From Opitutia bacterium (GTDB taxonomy: Bacteria; Verrucomicrobiota; Verrucomicrobiia; Opitutales; Opitutaceae), in NCBI GenBank assembly GCA_025351035.1, contig JANXWT010000370.1, forward strand, positions 1-21,858: a stretch of DNA of 21,858 nt, read 5' to 3'. Positions 7,866-16,215 of the stretch are shown piece after piece. Each line of letters begins with the position of its first letter. Position 1 is the stretch's first letter. The position numbers and the translations under genes were made by a program. Under the pieces are notes generated by a model, which saw only the letters and a program-made list of their open reading frames with translations, was not told the DNA's origin and did not search any database.

Positions 7866-10766
7866 ATGAACGCACGTTACCTGTGGAATCGATCGACCTG
7901 GCTGGCGGTTTTTACCGTCGCCAGTATTACTGCCACCGCCCTGGCGCAAACCGCCCCCGCTTCGAATGACGAGAAGGAAGAAAAGACCATCAAGCTGGAG
8001 AAATACGTGGTCACCGGCTCGATGATTAAACGCATCGCCGGCGAAGGCGCGCTGCCGGTGCAGACGATCACACGTCAGGAACTCGAACAGCAGGGCATCG
8101 CGAGTGCTGAGCAAATGATCATGAACCTCAACATCAACGGCAACGGCCTCGACAACCTCGCGTCCAACGCCGACGTCGTCGGGGGCGCCCAGCGTGGCAA
8201 CAACGGCGCCACCTCAGCCAACCTGCGCGGGCAGGGAAATGGCTCCACGCTGGTTTTGTTCAATGGCCGGCGCATCGCGGCCCACGGGCTGAACGGCGGC
8301 ACGGTCGATCTCAATCAGATCCCCTTTGCCGCTATTGAGCGGGTCGAAATTCTCAAGGACGGCGCCTCCTCCACCTACGGCACCGACGCCATCGGTGGCG
8401 TCATCAATTTCATTACCCGCGAAAACTTTACCGGCTTGATTGCCAATGCTGCGTCTGACGTCACCTATGATGGCGGCGGCAACATCAACCGCTACTCGCT
8501 GACCGGTGGTTGGGGTGATCTCGAACGCGACAAATTCAATATTTTCGCCACGGCCTCCATCTCCGACCACAAGGTCCTCCGCGGCAACCAGCGCGACTTC
8601 GTCAACACCTTCCAGTCCAATCGCGGCCTCTCTGTCGATACGCGCGGCACGCCCATCGCCACGATTTTCCCGATCAGTTCGCTCTACAATGCGCTCAGTC
8701 GCGACAACATCAACAACACCGGTCGCAGCACGGGCCCGCTTGATCCCGCCAACCCGGTAGCCACCGCGATGAGCGCTGGCATTAACATCCTCAACCTGCC
8801 CGGTGGCCCGGGTTTTCCCGCCGGGTCGGACATGCAGCCCTACGACTACGTGCTCTGGGCTAATCCGGGCGCCAAGTATGCCGCCGCATGGGACACCGGC
8901 CGCGCCGCTGTGATTCAGCAGCCTGTGAAGAACACCAATTTTATCACTCGCGGAACCTTCAAACTCGGTGAGCACAAATTAATCTTCGAAGCCATCCGCG
9001 GGCAGTCTGAATCCACCAAGAGTTTTTCGGCGAACCAGATCACCAGCAGCAATACGACCACCAGCCCATTCTACAAACTTGCCTACCCGAGCACCGGCAC
9101 GGAATACAATCGGGTGTTCAACGCACTCGTCGCCTACTTCCCCTCTATCGCCCCTAATCGCGGCCTTCCTCTCCCTATGCGCTGGCGCGCCACGCCCGTC
9201 GGTAACCGCGAGATTTCCACCCGCACCGATACCAGCCGTTACCTCGTCGGCCTCGAAGGCCCGCTGCCCTTCTTTTCCGAATGGGAATACCGCCTCGGTG
9301 CCGCCCAAGCGGAGAGCAAGGGCAAGTCGAAGCTCAATCACGGCTACTTCTACGGCTTCCCCTTCGCCGCCCTTATCAACACCGGCGTGCTCAATCCGTT
9401 CTCACTGACCCAGACCCCCGAGGCGCTCGCCGCCCTCGACGGCGTGCGCGCCGACGGTGCCGTGCTCTACGGCGGCAGGACCCGCACCACGACCATTGAC
9501 TTCACCACCTCCGGGCCCCTCTGGAAACTCCCCGCCGGCACTCTCATGGGTGCGATCGGCGCCGACCAACGCACCGAGAAATACTACTTCGTTGGCGACC
9601 CACGCTCCGATACCAGCTCCGTCACTAATTTTATTTTCAACGCTCCTTTCGACAACGCATTTGCCACGAGCGGCACCCTGAAGCGCAAAGTCACCGCCTT
9701 CTACGCCGAACTCGATGTGCCCGTGCTCAAGGGTCTTGATGCGAACATCTCTGCCCGCACCGACAACTACACCGGCTTCGGCCGCACCAACAACCCAAAA
9801 TACACCGTGCGCTGGGCCCCGAGCGACAAGTTCCTCCTCCGCGGCTCCTACAGCACCGGCTTCCGTGTGCCTGACTTCCGCCAGATCTTCAACCCTGTCG
9901 TCGAGTCAGCCTATCCGGGTCGCGATATCGCCGACCCCAAGAGCGGCTCTATAGTCGTCACGCCCACTAATCCCCCCATCCAACCCAACCTCCTCCTTGG
10001 CGGCAAACTCGACCTCCAGCCCGAGGAAGCCAAGCTCAAGACTGCCGGCTTCGTGGTTCAGCCGAACAAGCATGTCAGCCTCGGCGTCGACTGGTGGGAA
10101 GTAAACAAAATCGGCACGATCCAGAACCTCGACATCCTCACGCTTGCGCGGAACTACAATCTGTTCGCCGACCGGTTTATTCGCGACGCAGCCGGCACCG
10201 TTGTGCAGGTAGACACCCGGCCGATCAACGCCGGTGAGACTGTCACCCGGGGCATCGAATACAGCCTCCGCGGCAACATGGATGCCTTCGGCGGCAAACT
10301 TACCGGCTCCTTTGACCTCTCGCAACTCCTGACCAAGAAATCCAAACTCTTGGCCAGCGTGCCGTTCGGCCCGAGCGAAATCGGCCAATTTACACGGGCA
10401 AGCGATCTCGGTCTCAAATACAAATACACGACCTCCGTCGGTTACCGCCGCGGCCATTGGTCCGGTCTGTTCATGAATGTGTATCGTTCAGGCTATCTGG
10501 ACTCCGGAGCCCCTCCGGCCGCCGCCAGCGCTCCACTGTGGAACCCGAAAGTCAGTGATTACTCCATCTATAACCTCAGCGTAACCTACACGGGATTCAA
10601 GAACACGAGGATCATCGCCGGCATCAAGAACCTCTTCAACACCGATCCACCATTCACCGCCTCGGCTTATGATTCCGGCGGTGGCTCCGGCAGTTCCTGG
10701 GAGCCCCGGGTGGCCGATCCTCGCGGCCGTTCATTCACGCTGTCGGTCGAGTATAAATTCCTCTGA
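7866..10766 (+). CDS. TonB-dependent outer-membrane receptor
   Basis: This 966-residue protein starts with a signal peptide (MNARYLWNRSTW then a hydrophobic stretch to ALAQ, about residue 28). A TonB-box-like segment KLEKYVVTGS (43-52) follows. The plug domain (about 55-195) has the classic blocks ANLRGQG, LVLFNGRRI, IERVEILKDGASSTYGTDAIGGVINFITR. The remainder is a large beta-barrel with alternating aromatic strands, ending ...FTLSVEYKFL. It would import a large substrate through the outer membrane using TonB energy. The ATG at 7866 was chosen over an upstream in-frame start because it gives the signal peptide; there is no clear Shine-Dalgarno. The operator upstream links it to the AraC regulator and nagB, so an amino-sugar oligomer or muropeptide is a plausible substrate, but the sequence does not prove this. 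No SusD partner is present. Confidence 0.93.
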   Translation: MNARYLWNRSTWLAVFTVASITATALAQTAPASNDEKEEKTIKLEKYVVTGSMIKRIAGEGALPVQTITRQELEQQGIASAEQMIMNLNINGNGLDNLASNADVVGGAQRGNNGATSANLRGQGNGSTLVLFNGRRIAAHGLNGGTVDLNQIPFAAIERVEILKDGASSTYGTDAIGGVINFITRENFTGLIANAASDVTYDGGGNINRYSLTGGWGDLERDKFNIFATASISDHKVLRGNQRDFVNTFQSNRGLSVDTRGTPIATIFPISSLYNALSRDNINNTGRSTGPLDPANPVATAMSAGINILNLPGGPGFPAGSDMQPYDYVLWANPGAKYAAAWDTGRAAVIQQPVKNTNFITRGTFKLGEHKLIFEAIRGQSESTKSFSANQITSSNTTTSPFYKLAYPSTGTEYNRVFNALVAYFPSIAPNRGLPLPMRWRATPVGNREISTRTDTSRYLVGLEGPLPFFSEWEYRLGAAQAESKGKSKLNHGYFYGFPFAALINTGVLNPFSLTQTPEALAALDGVRADGAVLYGGRTRTTTIDFTTSGPLWKLPAGTLMGAIGADQRTEKYYFVGDPRSDTSSVTNFIFNAPFDNAFATSGTLKRKVTAFYAELDVPVLKGLDANISARTDNYTGFGRTNNPKYTVRWAPSDKFLLRGSYSTGFRVPDFRQIFNPVVESAYPGRDIADPKSGSIVVTPTNPPIQPNLLLGGKLDLQPEEAKLKTAGFVVQPNKHVSLGVDWWEVNKIGTIQNLDILTLARNYNLFADRFIRDAAGTVVQVDTRPINAGETVTRGIEYSLRGNMDAFGGKLTGSFDLSQLLTKKSKLLASVPFGPSEIGQFTRASDLGLKYKYTTSVGYRRGHWSGLFMNVYRSGYLDSGAPPAAASAPLWNPKVSDYSIYNLSVTYTGFKNTRIIAGIKNLFNTDPPFTASAYDSGGGSGSSWEPRVADPRGRSFTLSVEYKFL

Positions 10767-10790
10767 CCGCGAGGTAACAGCAATCTTTCA

Positions 10791-10822
10791 GGGGCGGTCC
10801 ATCCGGATCGCCCCTTTTTTTC
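10791..10822 (+). terminator. Strong intrinsic terminator after the TonB receptor gene
   Basis: GGGGCGGTCC pairs with GGATCGCCCC (10 bp, one G-U pair) around an ATCC loop, followed directly by eight T residues. It starts 24 nt after the receptor stop codon. Its T-run ends only 16 nt before the next start codon at 10839. Confidence 0.88.
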
Positions 10823-10838
10823 GCTCCACGCTACCCGT

Positions 10839-11828
10839 ATGCCTCCTTTCCGTTTCCGCCTGTTGCTTCTCACCGCGATCTCGCTCGCGGGGTGGGTGGG
10901 CATGTTTGCGGCCGAGGCCAAACCCGAATCGTTGCTCGCCAAACCGCTCTATCAATTCACCGAGACCGAAGTCGGCATTTATCTCGCCGACCTTCAGGCG
11001 ACGGAGCCCGATCTGCGGAAGCGCATCGTCCATCTCGCCCGCAAGAATCTCGGCCAGCCTTACGAACTCTATCTGCTCGGCGAAATGCCGTTCGAGACCT
11101 ATGACCCGCAGCCGCTCTATTGCCTCGGCAAGAGCGACTGCCTCGTCTTCGCCGAGCACACCTACGCCATGGCGCTCAGCCGCGACTGGCCCGGCTTTAT
11201 GCGCCTGCTCCAGCGCATCCGCTACCGCGACGGCCGCATCGGTGTCGCCACCCGCAACCATTTCACCGAGACCGACTGGAATCCTTCCAACCGCTGGCTC
11301 GTGCGCGACATCACCACTGAGATTGCCGGCGACCGCGTGTTGAAATTCACCGAGAAAATCGACCGCACGAAATTCCTGCTCGGCCGCTATGGTCTCAAGA
11401 CCGCGATCCCCGTCGAGGATCACATCGAGACCTGCTTGCCCTACGTTGAGTTGGCGCGCGCCGCGCCGTTTTTGCGCGACGGCGACTGCATCGAAATTGT
11501 TCGTGGCATCGTGAAGCCCGGCGTCCCCGCCAGCGATACTTTCGGCGGCAGCGCGTGGATCGGCCACGTCGGCCTCGTGGCGCACGGCGCGGACGGCTCG
11601 CTGCACATCATCCACTCCTCCGACCCGGCGGTCCGCGAGGAAACCATCGGGCAATTCATCACCCGCGAGACCGCCCACAACGCCGAGCGCGACACTGCGG
11701 GCAAGCCGCGCCTGCTGGGCTTCAAGTTTCTCCGGCTGGAGGACGACCCGTGGACCAACCTCCGCCAGCTCGACGGCACCGACGCTCCGCGGGTGACCTT
11801 GCCAAACGGCAAAGCAGCGGGATTCTGA
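10839..11828 (+). CDS. DUF1460 NlpC/P60-like cell-wall amidase, exported
   Basis: This 329-residue protein has a signal peptide (FRFRLLLLTAISLAGWVGMF, likely cut near residue 26). The DUF1460 core carries SDCLVFAEH with the likely catalytic Cys101 and WIGHVGLV with His243, followed by HIIHSS. DUF1460 proteins belong to the papain-like NlpC/P60 fold and are annotated as N-acetylmuramoyl-L-alanine amidase-like enzymes. Cleavage of the MurNAc-L-Ala bond or of stem peptides in the periplasm is expected. It lies between the receptor terminator and the M20 peptidase gene; a GxxExxY cassette begins 5 nt after its stop. There is no Shine-Dalgarno. The family call is firm; the exact bond cut is inferred. 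Confidence 0.85.
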   Translation: MPPFRFRLLLLTAISLAGWVGMFAAEAKPESLLAKPLYQFTETEVGIYLADLQATEPDLRKRIVHLARKNLGQPYELYLLGEMPFETYDPQPLYCLGKSDCLVFAEHTYAMALSRDWPGFMRLLQRIRYRDGRIGVATRNHFTETDWNPSNRWLVRDITTEIAGDRVLKFTEKIDRTKFLLGRYGLKTAIPVEDHIETCLPYVELARAAPFLRDGDCIEIVRGIVKPGVPASDTFGGSAWIGHVGLVAHGADGSLHIIHSSDPAVREETIGQFITRETAHNAERDTAGKPRLLGFKFLRLEDDPWTNLRQLDGTDAPRVTLPNGKAAGF

Positions 11829-11833
11829 TTCGG

Positions 11834-11863
11834 ATTTACAGGAGGCCGCAGAGGTCGCAGAGA
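11834..11863 (+). repeat. Left inverted repeat of the GxxExxY cassette
   Basis: It begins ATTTACAGGAG and contains two copies of a 9-nt unit, GCAGAGGTC and GCAGAGAAA-like. It is the reverse complement of 12275-12304 at 26 of 30 positions; the differences fall at positions 12-14 and 22. Confidence 0.75.
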
Positions 11864-11872
11864 AATCAAACC

Positions 11873-12274
11873 GTGCATCCGCTTTACGCCAAAGCTGCCA
11901 AGCTGACCGAGTCCGTTATTGGTGCAACCATCGAAGTTCACCGCGACAAGGGTCCCGGCTTGATGGAGTCAATCTACGAGTGGTGCCTGCTGCGTGAACT
12001 GGAGTTGCGGAATCTCTCTGCGACCAACCAGAAATCGATTGTCATCACCTATAAGGGTTTCACCCGCGAAGAATCGTTGCGCTTCGATGTTCTGGTCGAA
12101 GACTGTCTGCTGGTTGAAGCGAAGTCCGTGGAACGCATGCTGCCGATTCACAAAGCCCAACTTCTCAGTTACATGAAACTCATGAACGTGCCGCTTGGTC
12201 TTTTGATCAATTTCCACGAGGCCAAGCTCACAGATGGAGTTTCCCGGCTCATTCTGCCGGGTGCCGGCTCCTGA
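11873..12274 (+). CDS. GxxExxY family protein, PD-(D/E)XK nuclease-like
   Basis: This 133-residue protein starts at the GTG at 11873. The family motif GLMESIY (29-35) gives G-x-x-E-x-x-Y. The nuclease-like core follows: Asp72 in RFDVLVED, the E-A-K pair Glu82/Lys84 in LLVEAKSVE, and a QLLSY motif (96-100) like the QxxxY of RecB-type nucleases. GxxExxY proteins are short, often multicopy in Verrucomicrobiota and Planctomycetes, and of unknown function. An AGGAGG lies 27 nt upstream, too far to be its ribosome site and inside the inverted repeat. The stop codon directly abuts the right inverted repeat. Codon use is richer in A/T than the neighbours, suggesting separate ancestry. The nuclease role is inferred from motif spacing. 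Confidence 0.85.
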   Translation: MHPLYAKAAKLTESVIGATIEVHRDKGPGLMESIYEWCLLRELELRNLSATNQKSIVITYKGFTREESLRFDVLVEDCLLVEAKSVERMLPIHKAQLLSYMKLMNVPLGLLINFHEAKLTDGVSRLILPGAGS

Positions 12275-12304
12275 TCTCTGCGTCCTCTGCTATCTCCTGT
12301 AAAT
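12275..12304 (-). repeat. Right inverted repeat of the GxxExxY cassette
   Basis: It starts at the base after the GxxExxY stop codon and ends 8 nt before the ATG of the M20 peptidase. It pairs with 11834-11863 at 26 of 30 positions. Its placement means the repeat could also shape the leader of the M20 gene. Confidence 0.75.
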
Positions 12305-12312
12305 TGTCACCC

Positions 12313-13530
12313 ATGCCCGTCCCACCCTCAATCGCCTCGCTTCCCTCCCGCACGCCGGAGCTTGGCGCCCTGCTCGAGCGCTGGGCCAGCATCAACTCCG
12401 GCTCGGGCCATGGCGCCGGCTTGGCGCGCATGTGCACCGTGCTGCGGTTCGACTTCTCCGCGGCTTTTCCCGCCGCCACGATCACAGAGATCGCGGCGGA
12501 TGCGCCCGGTTATAATCCGGCCGGCGTGAAAGCCCTCAGCTTCCGCCAGCGGCCGGCTGCGCCGATTCAAGTGCTCCTTTGCGGCCACTACGACACTGTG
12601 TTCGAGGCCGACGATACTTTCCAGCACTGCCGCTGGCTCGACGCGCAAACACTCAACGGTCCCGGCACGGCCGACATGAAGGGTGGCCTCGTCACATTGC
12701 TCGCCGCCTTGCAGGCCTTCGAGCAAACGCCGCACGCCGCCAATGTCGGCTGGGAAGTGCTGCTCACGCCCGACGAGGAGACCGGTTCGCACGGCACGGT
12801 GCAGCTTTTCCGCCAGGCCGCCGGGTGGCATAATTTTGGATTCGTCTTCGAGCCGGCGCGCCCCTCGGGCGACATTATCCATTCGCGCAAAGGCACTGGC
12901 GTTTTCACCGCTACTTGCCACGGTCGCGCGGCCCACGCGGCGAAAGTCCCGAACGATGGCCGCAATGCCATCCTCGCCCTCGCCGAGTTTCTCATCGAGA
13001 TCGCAAAAATTCCCGCCGAATTGCCCGACGTCATGATCAACGTCGGCAACATCCGTGGCGGCACGGCCGCCACGAATATCGTGCCGCACCTCGCCGTCGC
13101 CGAGATCGATGCGCGCATCACGCGCCTCGCCGACCGCGAACCCTTGCTCGCCCGCCTGCGTGAGTCGGCCGACAGGATCAATGCGCGCGCGGGCTTCCGT
13201 CTTGAGTTATCCGGCGGCTTCAACCGTCCGCCCAAGGAATGCCTGCCCGCCGAGGAGGCCGTGTTTGCCGAATGGCAGCGCGCCGCCCGCGATGTCGGCG
13301 TGGCGCCCTTCACGTGGGTCCACGGTGGCGGCGCTTCCGACGGCAATTTTCTCACCGAGGGCGGGCTGCCGAATCTCGACGGGCTCGGTCCCATCGGCGA
13401 CCAACTGCACAGCGCCCGGGAATATTGCCGCGTCGAGACCATCGCCGCGCGTGCCCAGATCGTCGCGCTGTTTTTGCACCGGGTCGCGGCAGGCGAGATC
13501 CAACTGCCGCCCGTCGCTCATGCGCGTTGA
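12313..13530 (+). CDS. M20 family metallopeptidase (carboxypeptidase G2-like)
   Basis: This 405-residue protein has the M20 motifs in order: CGHYDTV (His92, Asp94), GTADMKGG (metal-bridging Asp121), PDEETGS (Glu155/Glu156), FEPARP (Glu180), a dimerisation-domain segment around HGRAAHAAKVPNDGRNA, and HGGGASDGNF. Near the C-terminus, PIGDQLHSAREY has His366 where carboxypeptidase G2 has its last zinc ligand. It resembles the glutamate carboxypeptidase branch, and no signal peptide is visible, so a cytoplasmic di- or tripeptidase or N-acyl-amino-acid hydrolase is expected. With an L-Ala-D/L-Glu epimerase nearby, it could cleave stem-peptide fragments; the substrate is inferred. The ATG at 12313 is preferred over a TTG at 12304, which overlaps the cassette repeat. 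No Shine-Dalgarno is present. It converges on anmK with a 1-nt gap. Confidence 0.87.
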   Translation: MPVPPSIASLPSRTPELGALLERWASINSGSGHGAGLARMCTVLRFDFSAAFPAATITEIAADAPGYNPAGVKALSFRQRPAAPIQVLLCGHYDTVFEADDTFQHCRWLDAQTLNGPGTADMKGGLVTLLAALQAFEQTPHAANVGWEVLLTPDEETGSHGTVQLFRQAAGWHNFGFVFEPARPSGDIIHSRKGTGVFTATCHGRAAHAAKVPNDGRNAILALAEFLIEIAKIPAELPDVMINVGNIRGGTAATNIVPHLAVAEIDARITRLADREPLLARLRESADRINARAGFRLELSGGFNRPPKECLPAEEAVFAEWQRAARDVGVAPFTWVHGGGASDGNFLTEGGLPNLDGLGPIGDQLHSAREYCRVETIAARAQIVALFLHRVAAGEIQLPPVAHAR

Positions 13531-13531
13531 C

Positions 13532-14641
13532 TCAACCCGGCAGCCACAGTCCGCCCAGCACCGCGGGCCGCTGCGCGCCCGTGACATCGGGACAATTGCC
13601 GGGTTGTTCGTGCAGCCGTCGATAGGCGAACCAGGCGAAGGCCATCGCCTCGACCCAGTCGGCGGGCACACCGAGAACCTCAGTCTTGGCGACGGGGCTT
13701 CCGGGCAACTCGTGCGCGAGGGCGCGCATCAGCACCGGGTTGTGCGCGCCGCCGCCGCAGACAAACACTTCGGGGCGGTCCAATGTGGGGAACTGGCCGA
13801 TGGCATTCGCAATTGTCCGCGCCGTGAGCCCAACCAGCGTGGCCGGCACATAGGCTGCGGTGCCTGGACCGGCCGCCGCGAGATGCCGCTCGAGCCAGGC
13901 CAACGAAAAATATTCCGGCCCGGTGCTCTTGGGCGGCGGTTGTTGGAAATACGGATCAGCCAGCATCGCCTCGAGCAATTCGCAGTTCACCCGGCCTTGG
14001 GCCGCAAGGCGCCCGTCGCGGTCCATCGGCTCGCCCAGTTCGCGGCGGCACCAGCCGTCGAGCAGCGTGTTGCCGGGCCCGGTGTCGAAACCGTGCACCG
14101 CTCCGTCGCCGCCGGGCAGCACGGTCAGGTTGGCGATGCCGCCGATGTTCACCACCACGCGGTCCCGGCTCCGCGCGCGGAAAACCGCGTCGTGAAACGC
14201 GGGCACGAGCGGCGCGCCCTGACCGCCGAGCGCCACATCCTTGCGGCGGAAATCCGCGACGACCGGGATGCCGGTGAGTGCGGCGATGACATTCGGGTCG
14301 CCGATCTGCAAGGTAAACGGCGGAGAACCGGAGGGCCGGTGGCGGATTGTCTGGCCGTGGCTGCCAATGGCGCGAATCTCGCCGGCCGGGCGCGCGGTCT
14401 TGGCGAGCAGTTCGTTGACGGCCTGCGCGAAGCACCGGCCGACTTGCACGTCGGCCCGGCCCAGCCGGTCGATTTCGTTTTCTCCGGGCTGACAGAGCGC
14501 CAGCAGCTCTGTCCGCAATTCGCCGGGATAGGAAAGAAAGTGCGACGCGATCAGCCCGGGCTGCGGGGCAAAGCGCACCAGTGCGGCATCGATGCCGTCC
14601 ACGCTCGTGCCGGAGAGAGTGCCGATGTAGAGTTCAGTCAT
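13532..14641 (-). CDS. anmK: Anhydro-N-acetylmuramic acid kinase
   Basis: This 369-residue protein opens with MTELYIGTLSGTSVDGIDAA, the AnmK family N-terminal ATPase block. SHGQTIRH, QIGDPNVIA, the adenosine/phosphate-loop block NIGGIANLT and FDTGPGN follow. AnmK hydrolyses the 1,6-anhydro ring and phosphorylates the sugar, giving MurNAc-6-phosphate in the cytoplasm during wall recycling. The start at 14641 fits the family N-terminus; an in-frame ATG at 14665 would add eight residues. It is divergent from the GHL10 lipoprotein gene with only 38 nt between the starts, and convergent with the M20 gene. A MurQ etherase, needed for the next step, is not in the window. Confidence 0.94.
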   Translation of the reverse strand: MTELYIGTLSGTSVDGIDAALVRFAPQPGLIASHFLSYPGELRTELLALCQPGENEIDRLGRADVQVGRCFAQAVNELLAKTARPAGEIRAIGSHGQTIRHRPSGSPPFTLQIGDPNVIAALTGIPVVADFRRKDVALGGQGAPLVPAFHDAVFRARSRDRVVVNIGGIANLTVLPGGDGAVHGFDTGPGNTLLDGWCRRELGEPMDRDGRLAAQGRVNCELLEAMLADPYFQQPPPKSTGPEYFSLAWLERHLAAAGPGTAAYVPATLVGLTARTIANAIGQFPTLDRPEVFVCGGGAHNPVLMRALAHELPGSPVAKTEVLGVPADWVEAMAFAWFAYRRLHEQPGNCPDVTGAQRPAVLGGLWLPG

Positions 14642-14650
14642 CGGATGAAA

Positions 14651-14666
14651 AATTGCCAAGGCCATT
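14651..14666. promoter_or_regulatory. Palindrome between anmK and the GHL10 gene, possible shared operator
   Basis: The 16-bp sequence has the symmetric pattern AATnGCCnnGGCnATT, 12 of 16 positions in perfect dyad symmetry. It sits inside the 38-bp gap between two divergent recycling genes. A role as an operator is inferred from symmetry and location. Confidence 0.35.
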
Positions 14667-14679
14667 CACTGAGGATGCC

Positions 14680-16215
14680 ATGACCGCCCGGACCATTTTC
14701 GGCAACGCAGGATTCTGGCTGGTGCTCGGCGGCGCACTGCTGCTCGGCGGCTGTGCCACGCCGCGGCCCCCGTCTGCCGAAAATCCGCCGCCGGCGCCGC
14801 GAGAGTTCCGCGCCGCGTGGGTGGCCACCGTCGCCAACATCGACTGGCCGAGCAAACCCGGACTGTCCGTCGCGCAGCAACAGGCGGATGTTGTCGCAAT
14901 CCTCGACCGGGCGCGCGCGCTGAATCTGAACGCGGTCATCCTGCAAGTCCGGCCCGCGGCCGACGCGCTGTATGCGTCGCCACTCGAACCTTGGTCCGAA
15001 TACCTCACTGGCACGCAGGGTCGCGCGCCTGAGCCGTTTTACGATCCGCTCGAAATGTGGGTGCGGGAGGCGCACCGTCGCGGCCTTGAGTTGCACGCGT
15101 GGTTCAATCCTTACCGCGCGCGGCATCACGAGGCGAAGTCCGGTTTCGCTCCAACGCATCTCGCGAAGACCCATCCCGCCTCCGTGAAAAAATACGGCGA
15201 CTTGTGGTGGATGGACCCGGGCGACGCGTTCGCCGTCCGGCGCACGCTCGATGTGGTGGCCGATGTCGTGCGCCGCTACGACGTGGATGGTATCCACATC
15301 GACGATTATTTTTATCCGTATCCGATCGCAGCGCCGCACGCGACCGACGCAAAGGAGAAGTTGGATTTCCCCGACGAGCCGTCGTGGCAGGTGTATCGCG
15401 CCGGTGGCGGTAAGTTGGCGCGGGTTGATTGGCGCCGGCAAAACGTGAATCACCTGGTCGAGCAACTCTATCGCACCGTGCATCAGGTGAAGCCGTGGGT
15501 GAAATTCGGCATCAGCCCCTTCGGCCTCGGCCGGCCGGATCGTCGCCCCGCGGGCATCGAGGGCTTCAGTCAATATGACCAGCTCTATGCCGACGTCGAA
15601 CTGTGGCTGGAGAAAGGCTGGCTCGATTACCTCGCCCCCCAACTCTACTGGCCAATCGGCCGGAAAGGGCAGGACTTCACCGTGCTGCTCGACTACTGGG
15701 CGAAACAGAACACGGCCAAGCGCCACCTCTGGCCCGGCTTGTTCACCAGTTCGATCAACGACACGCCAAAGAGTTGGTCCGTTGCGGATATCACACGGGA
15801 GATCGACGCGGCCCGCACCAATCGCGCCGCCAGCGGGCAAATCCATTTCAGCATGATCGCGCTGCTGCAGGACCGCCGCGGCATCAGCACCGCGCTGCAA
15901 TCCGGCGCCTACGCCAGCGCGGCGCTCGTGCCCGCGACTCCGTGGCTCGGCGCGTCGCCCCCGTCTGCCCCGCAGCTTGAGCGTGGTGCGGACGGGCGCA
16001 TTGCGATTCGGCCAAGCCGTGGAGCCGCCGCCACCAACTTCGCCGTCTGGCGCCGGCAGGGCGGCGCGTGGGAATTCTCCGTTCAACCCGCAGGCAAAAC
16101 TGCCGTGGACGCAACTGGCGCCGAGGTTATTGTCGTCTCCGCCGTGGATCGGCTTGGCAACGAGAGCCGGCGTGTCACGTTGCCCTTGGCGGCCAGCACC
16201 ACGAAGAAACCATGA
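14680..16215 (+). CDS. GHL10 (YngK-like) family lipoprotein, glycoside hydrolase-like
   Basis: This 511-residue protein is a lipoprotein: a hydrophobic stretch ends in LLLGGC with Cys25 as the lipid anchor. The GHL10/DUF187 TIM-barrel domain (about 40-400) has FRAAWVATVANIDWPSKPG, VILQVRPAADALY, HAWFNPYR and the acidic active-site-like stretch DGIHIDDYFYPYP (203-215). The last roughly 80 residues resemble a fibronectin-III-type module (VSAVDRLGNES). Family members are found with cell-wall salvage genes in Bacteroidetes, and hydrolysis of a wall glycan or muropeptide is the usual suggestion. A GAGG lies just before the ATG at 14680. The stop codon overlaps the AmpG-like gene by ATGA, so the two are co-translated. 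Inner- or outer-membrane location cannot be told apart from this sequence. Confidence 0.88.
   Translation: MTARTIFGNAGFWLVLGGALLLGGCATPRPPSAENPPPAPREFRAAWVATVANIDWPSKPGLSVAQQQADVVAILDRARALNLNAVILQVRPAADALYASPLEPWSEYLTGTQGRAPEPFYDPLEMWVREAHRRGLELHAWFNPYRARHHEAKSGFAPTHLAKTHPASVKKYGDLWWMDPGDAFAVRRTLDVVADVVRRYDVDGIHIDDYFYPYPIAAPHATDAKEKLDFPDEPSWQVYRAGGGKLARVDWRRQNVNHLVEQLYRTVHQVKPWVKFGISPFGLGRPDRRPAGIEGFSQYDQLYADVELWLEKGWLDYLAPQLYWPIGRKGQDFTVLLDYWAKQNTAKRHLWPGLFTSSINDTPKSWSVADITREIDAARTNRAASGQIHFSMIALLQDRRGISTALQSGAYASAALVPATPWLGASPPSAPQLERGADGRIAIRPSRGAAATNFAVWRRQGGAWEFSVQPAGKTAVDATGAEVIVVSAVDRLGNESRRVTLPLAASTTKKP

Larger units (their letters stand above)
11834..12304 (+). mobile_element. Candidate 471-bp GxxExxY cassette with inverted terminal repeats
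   Basis: A single nuclease-like gene sits between 30-bp inverted repeats that match at 26 of 30 positions. The unit fills the whole gap between two cell-wall genes: it begins 5 nt after the DUF1460 stop and ends 8 nt before the M20 start. GC content inside is visibly lower than next door (47% in 12001-12060 against 62% in 11461-11520). No target-site duplication is apparent. Mobility is inferred; no transposase is encoded. Confidence 0.5.

Noticed and set aside
7955..7975. Third operator-like AATGACGA inside the TonB receptor gene
   Set aside because: Only eight bases match and the rest of the dyad is absent; it encodes part of the mature N-terminus.
11840..11845. AGGAGG as ribosome site for the GxxExxY gene
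   Set aside because: It is 27 nt from the GTG start and is part of the inverted repeat.
13055..14683. Plus-strand 542-residue open frame across anmK
   Set aside because: It lies antisense to clear AnmK motifs and has no family signature; high GC leaves long shadow frames.
14638..16086. Minus-strand 482-residue open frame
   Set aside because: Antisense to the GHL10 lipoprotein; composition is Arg/Pro-rich and unlike a real protein.
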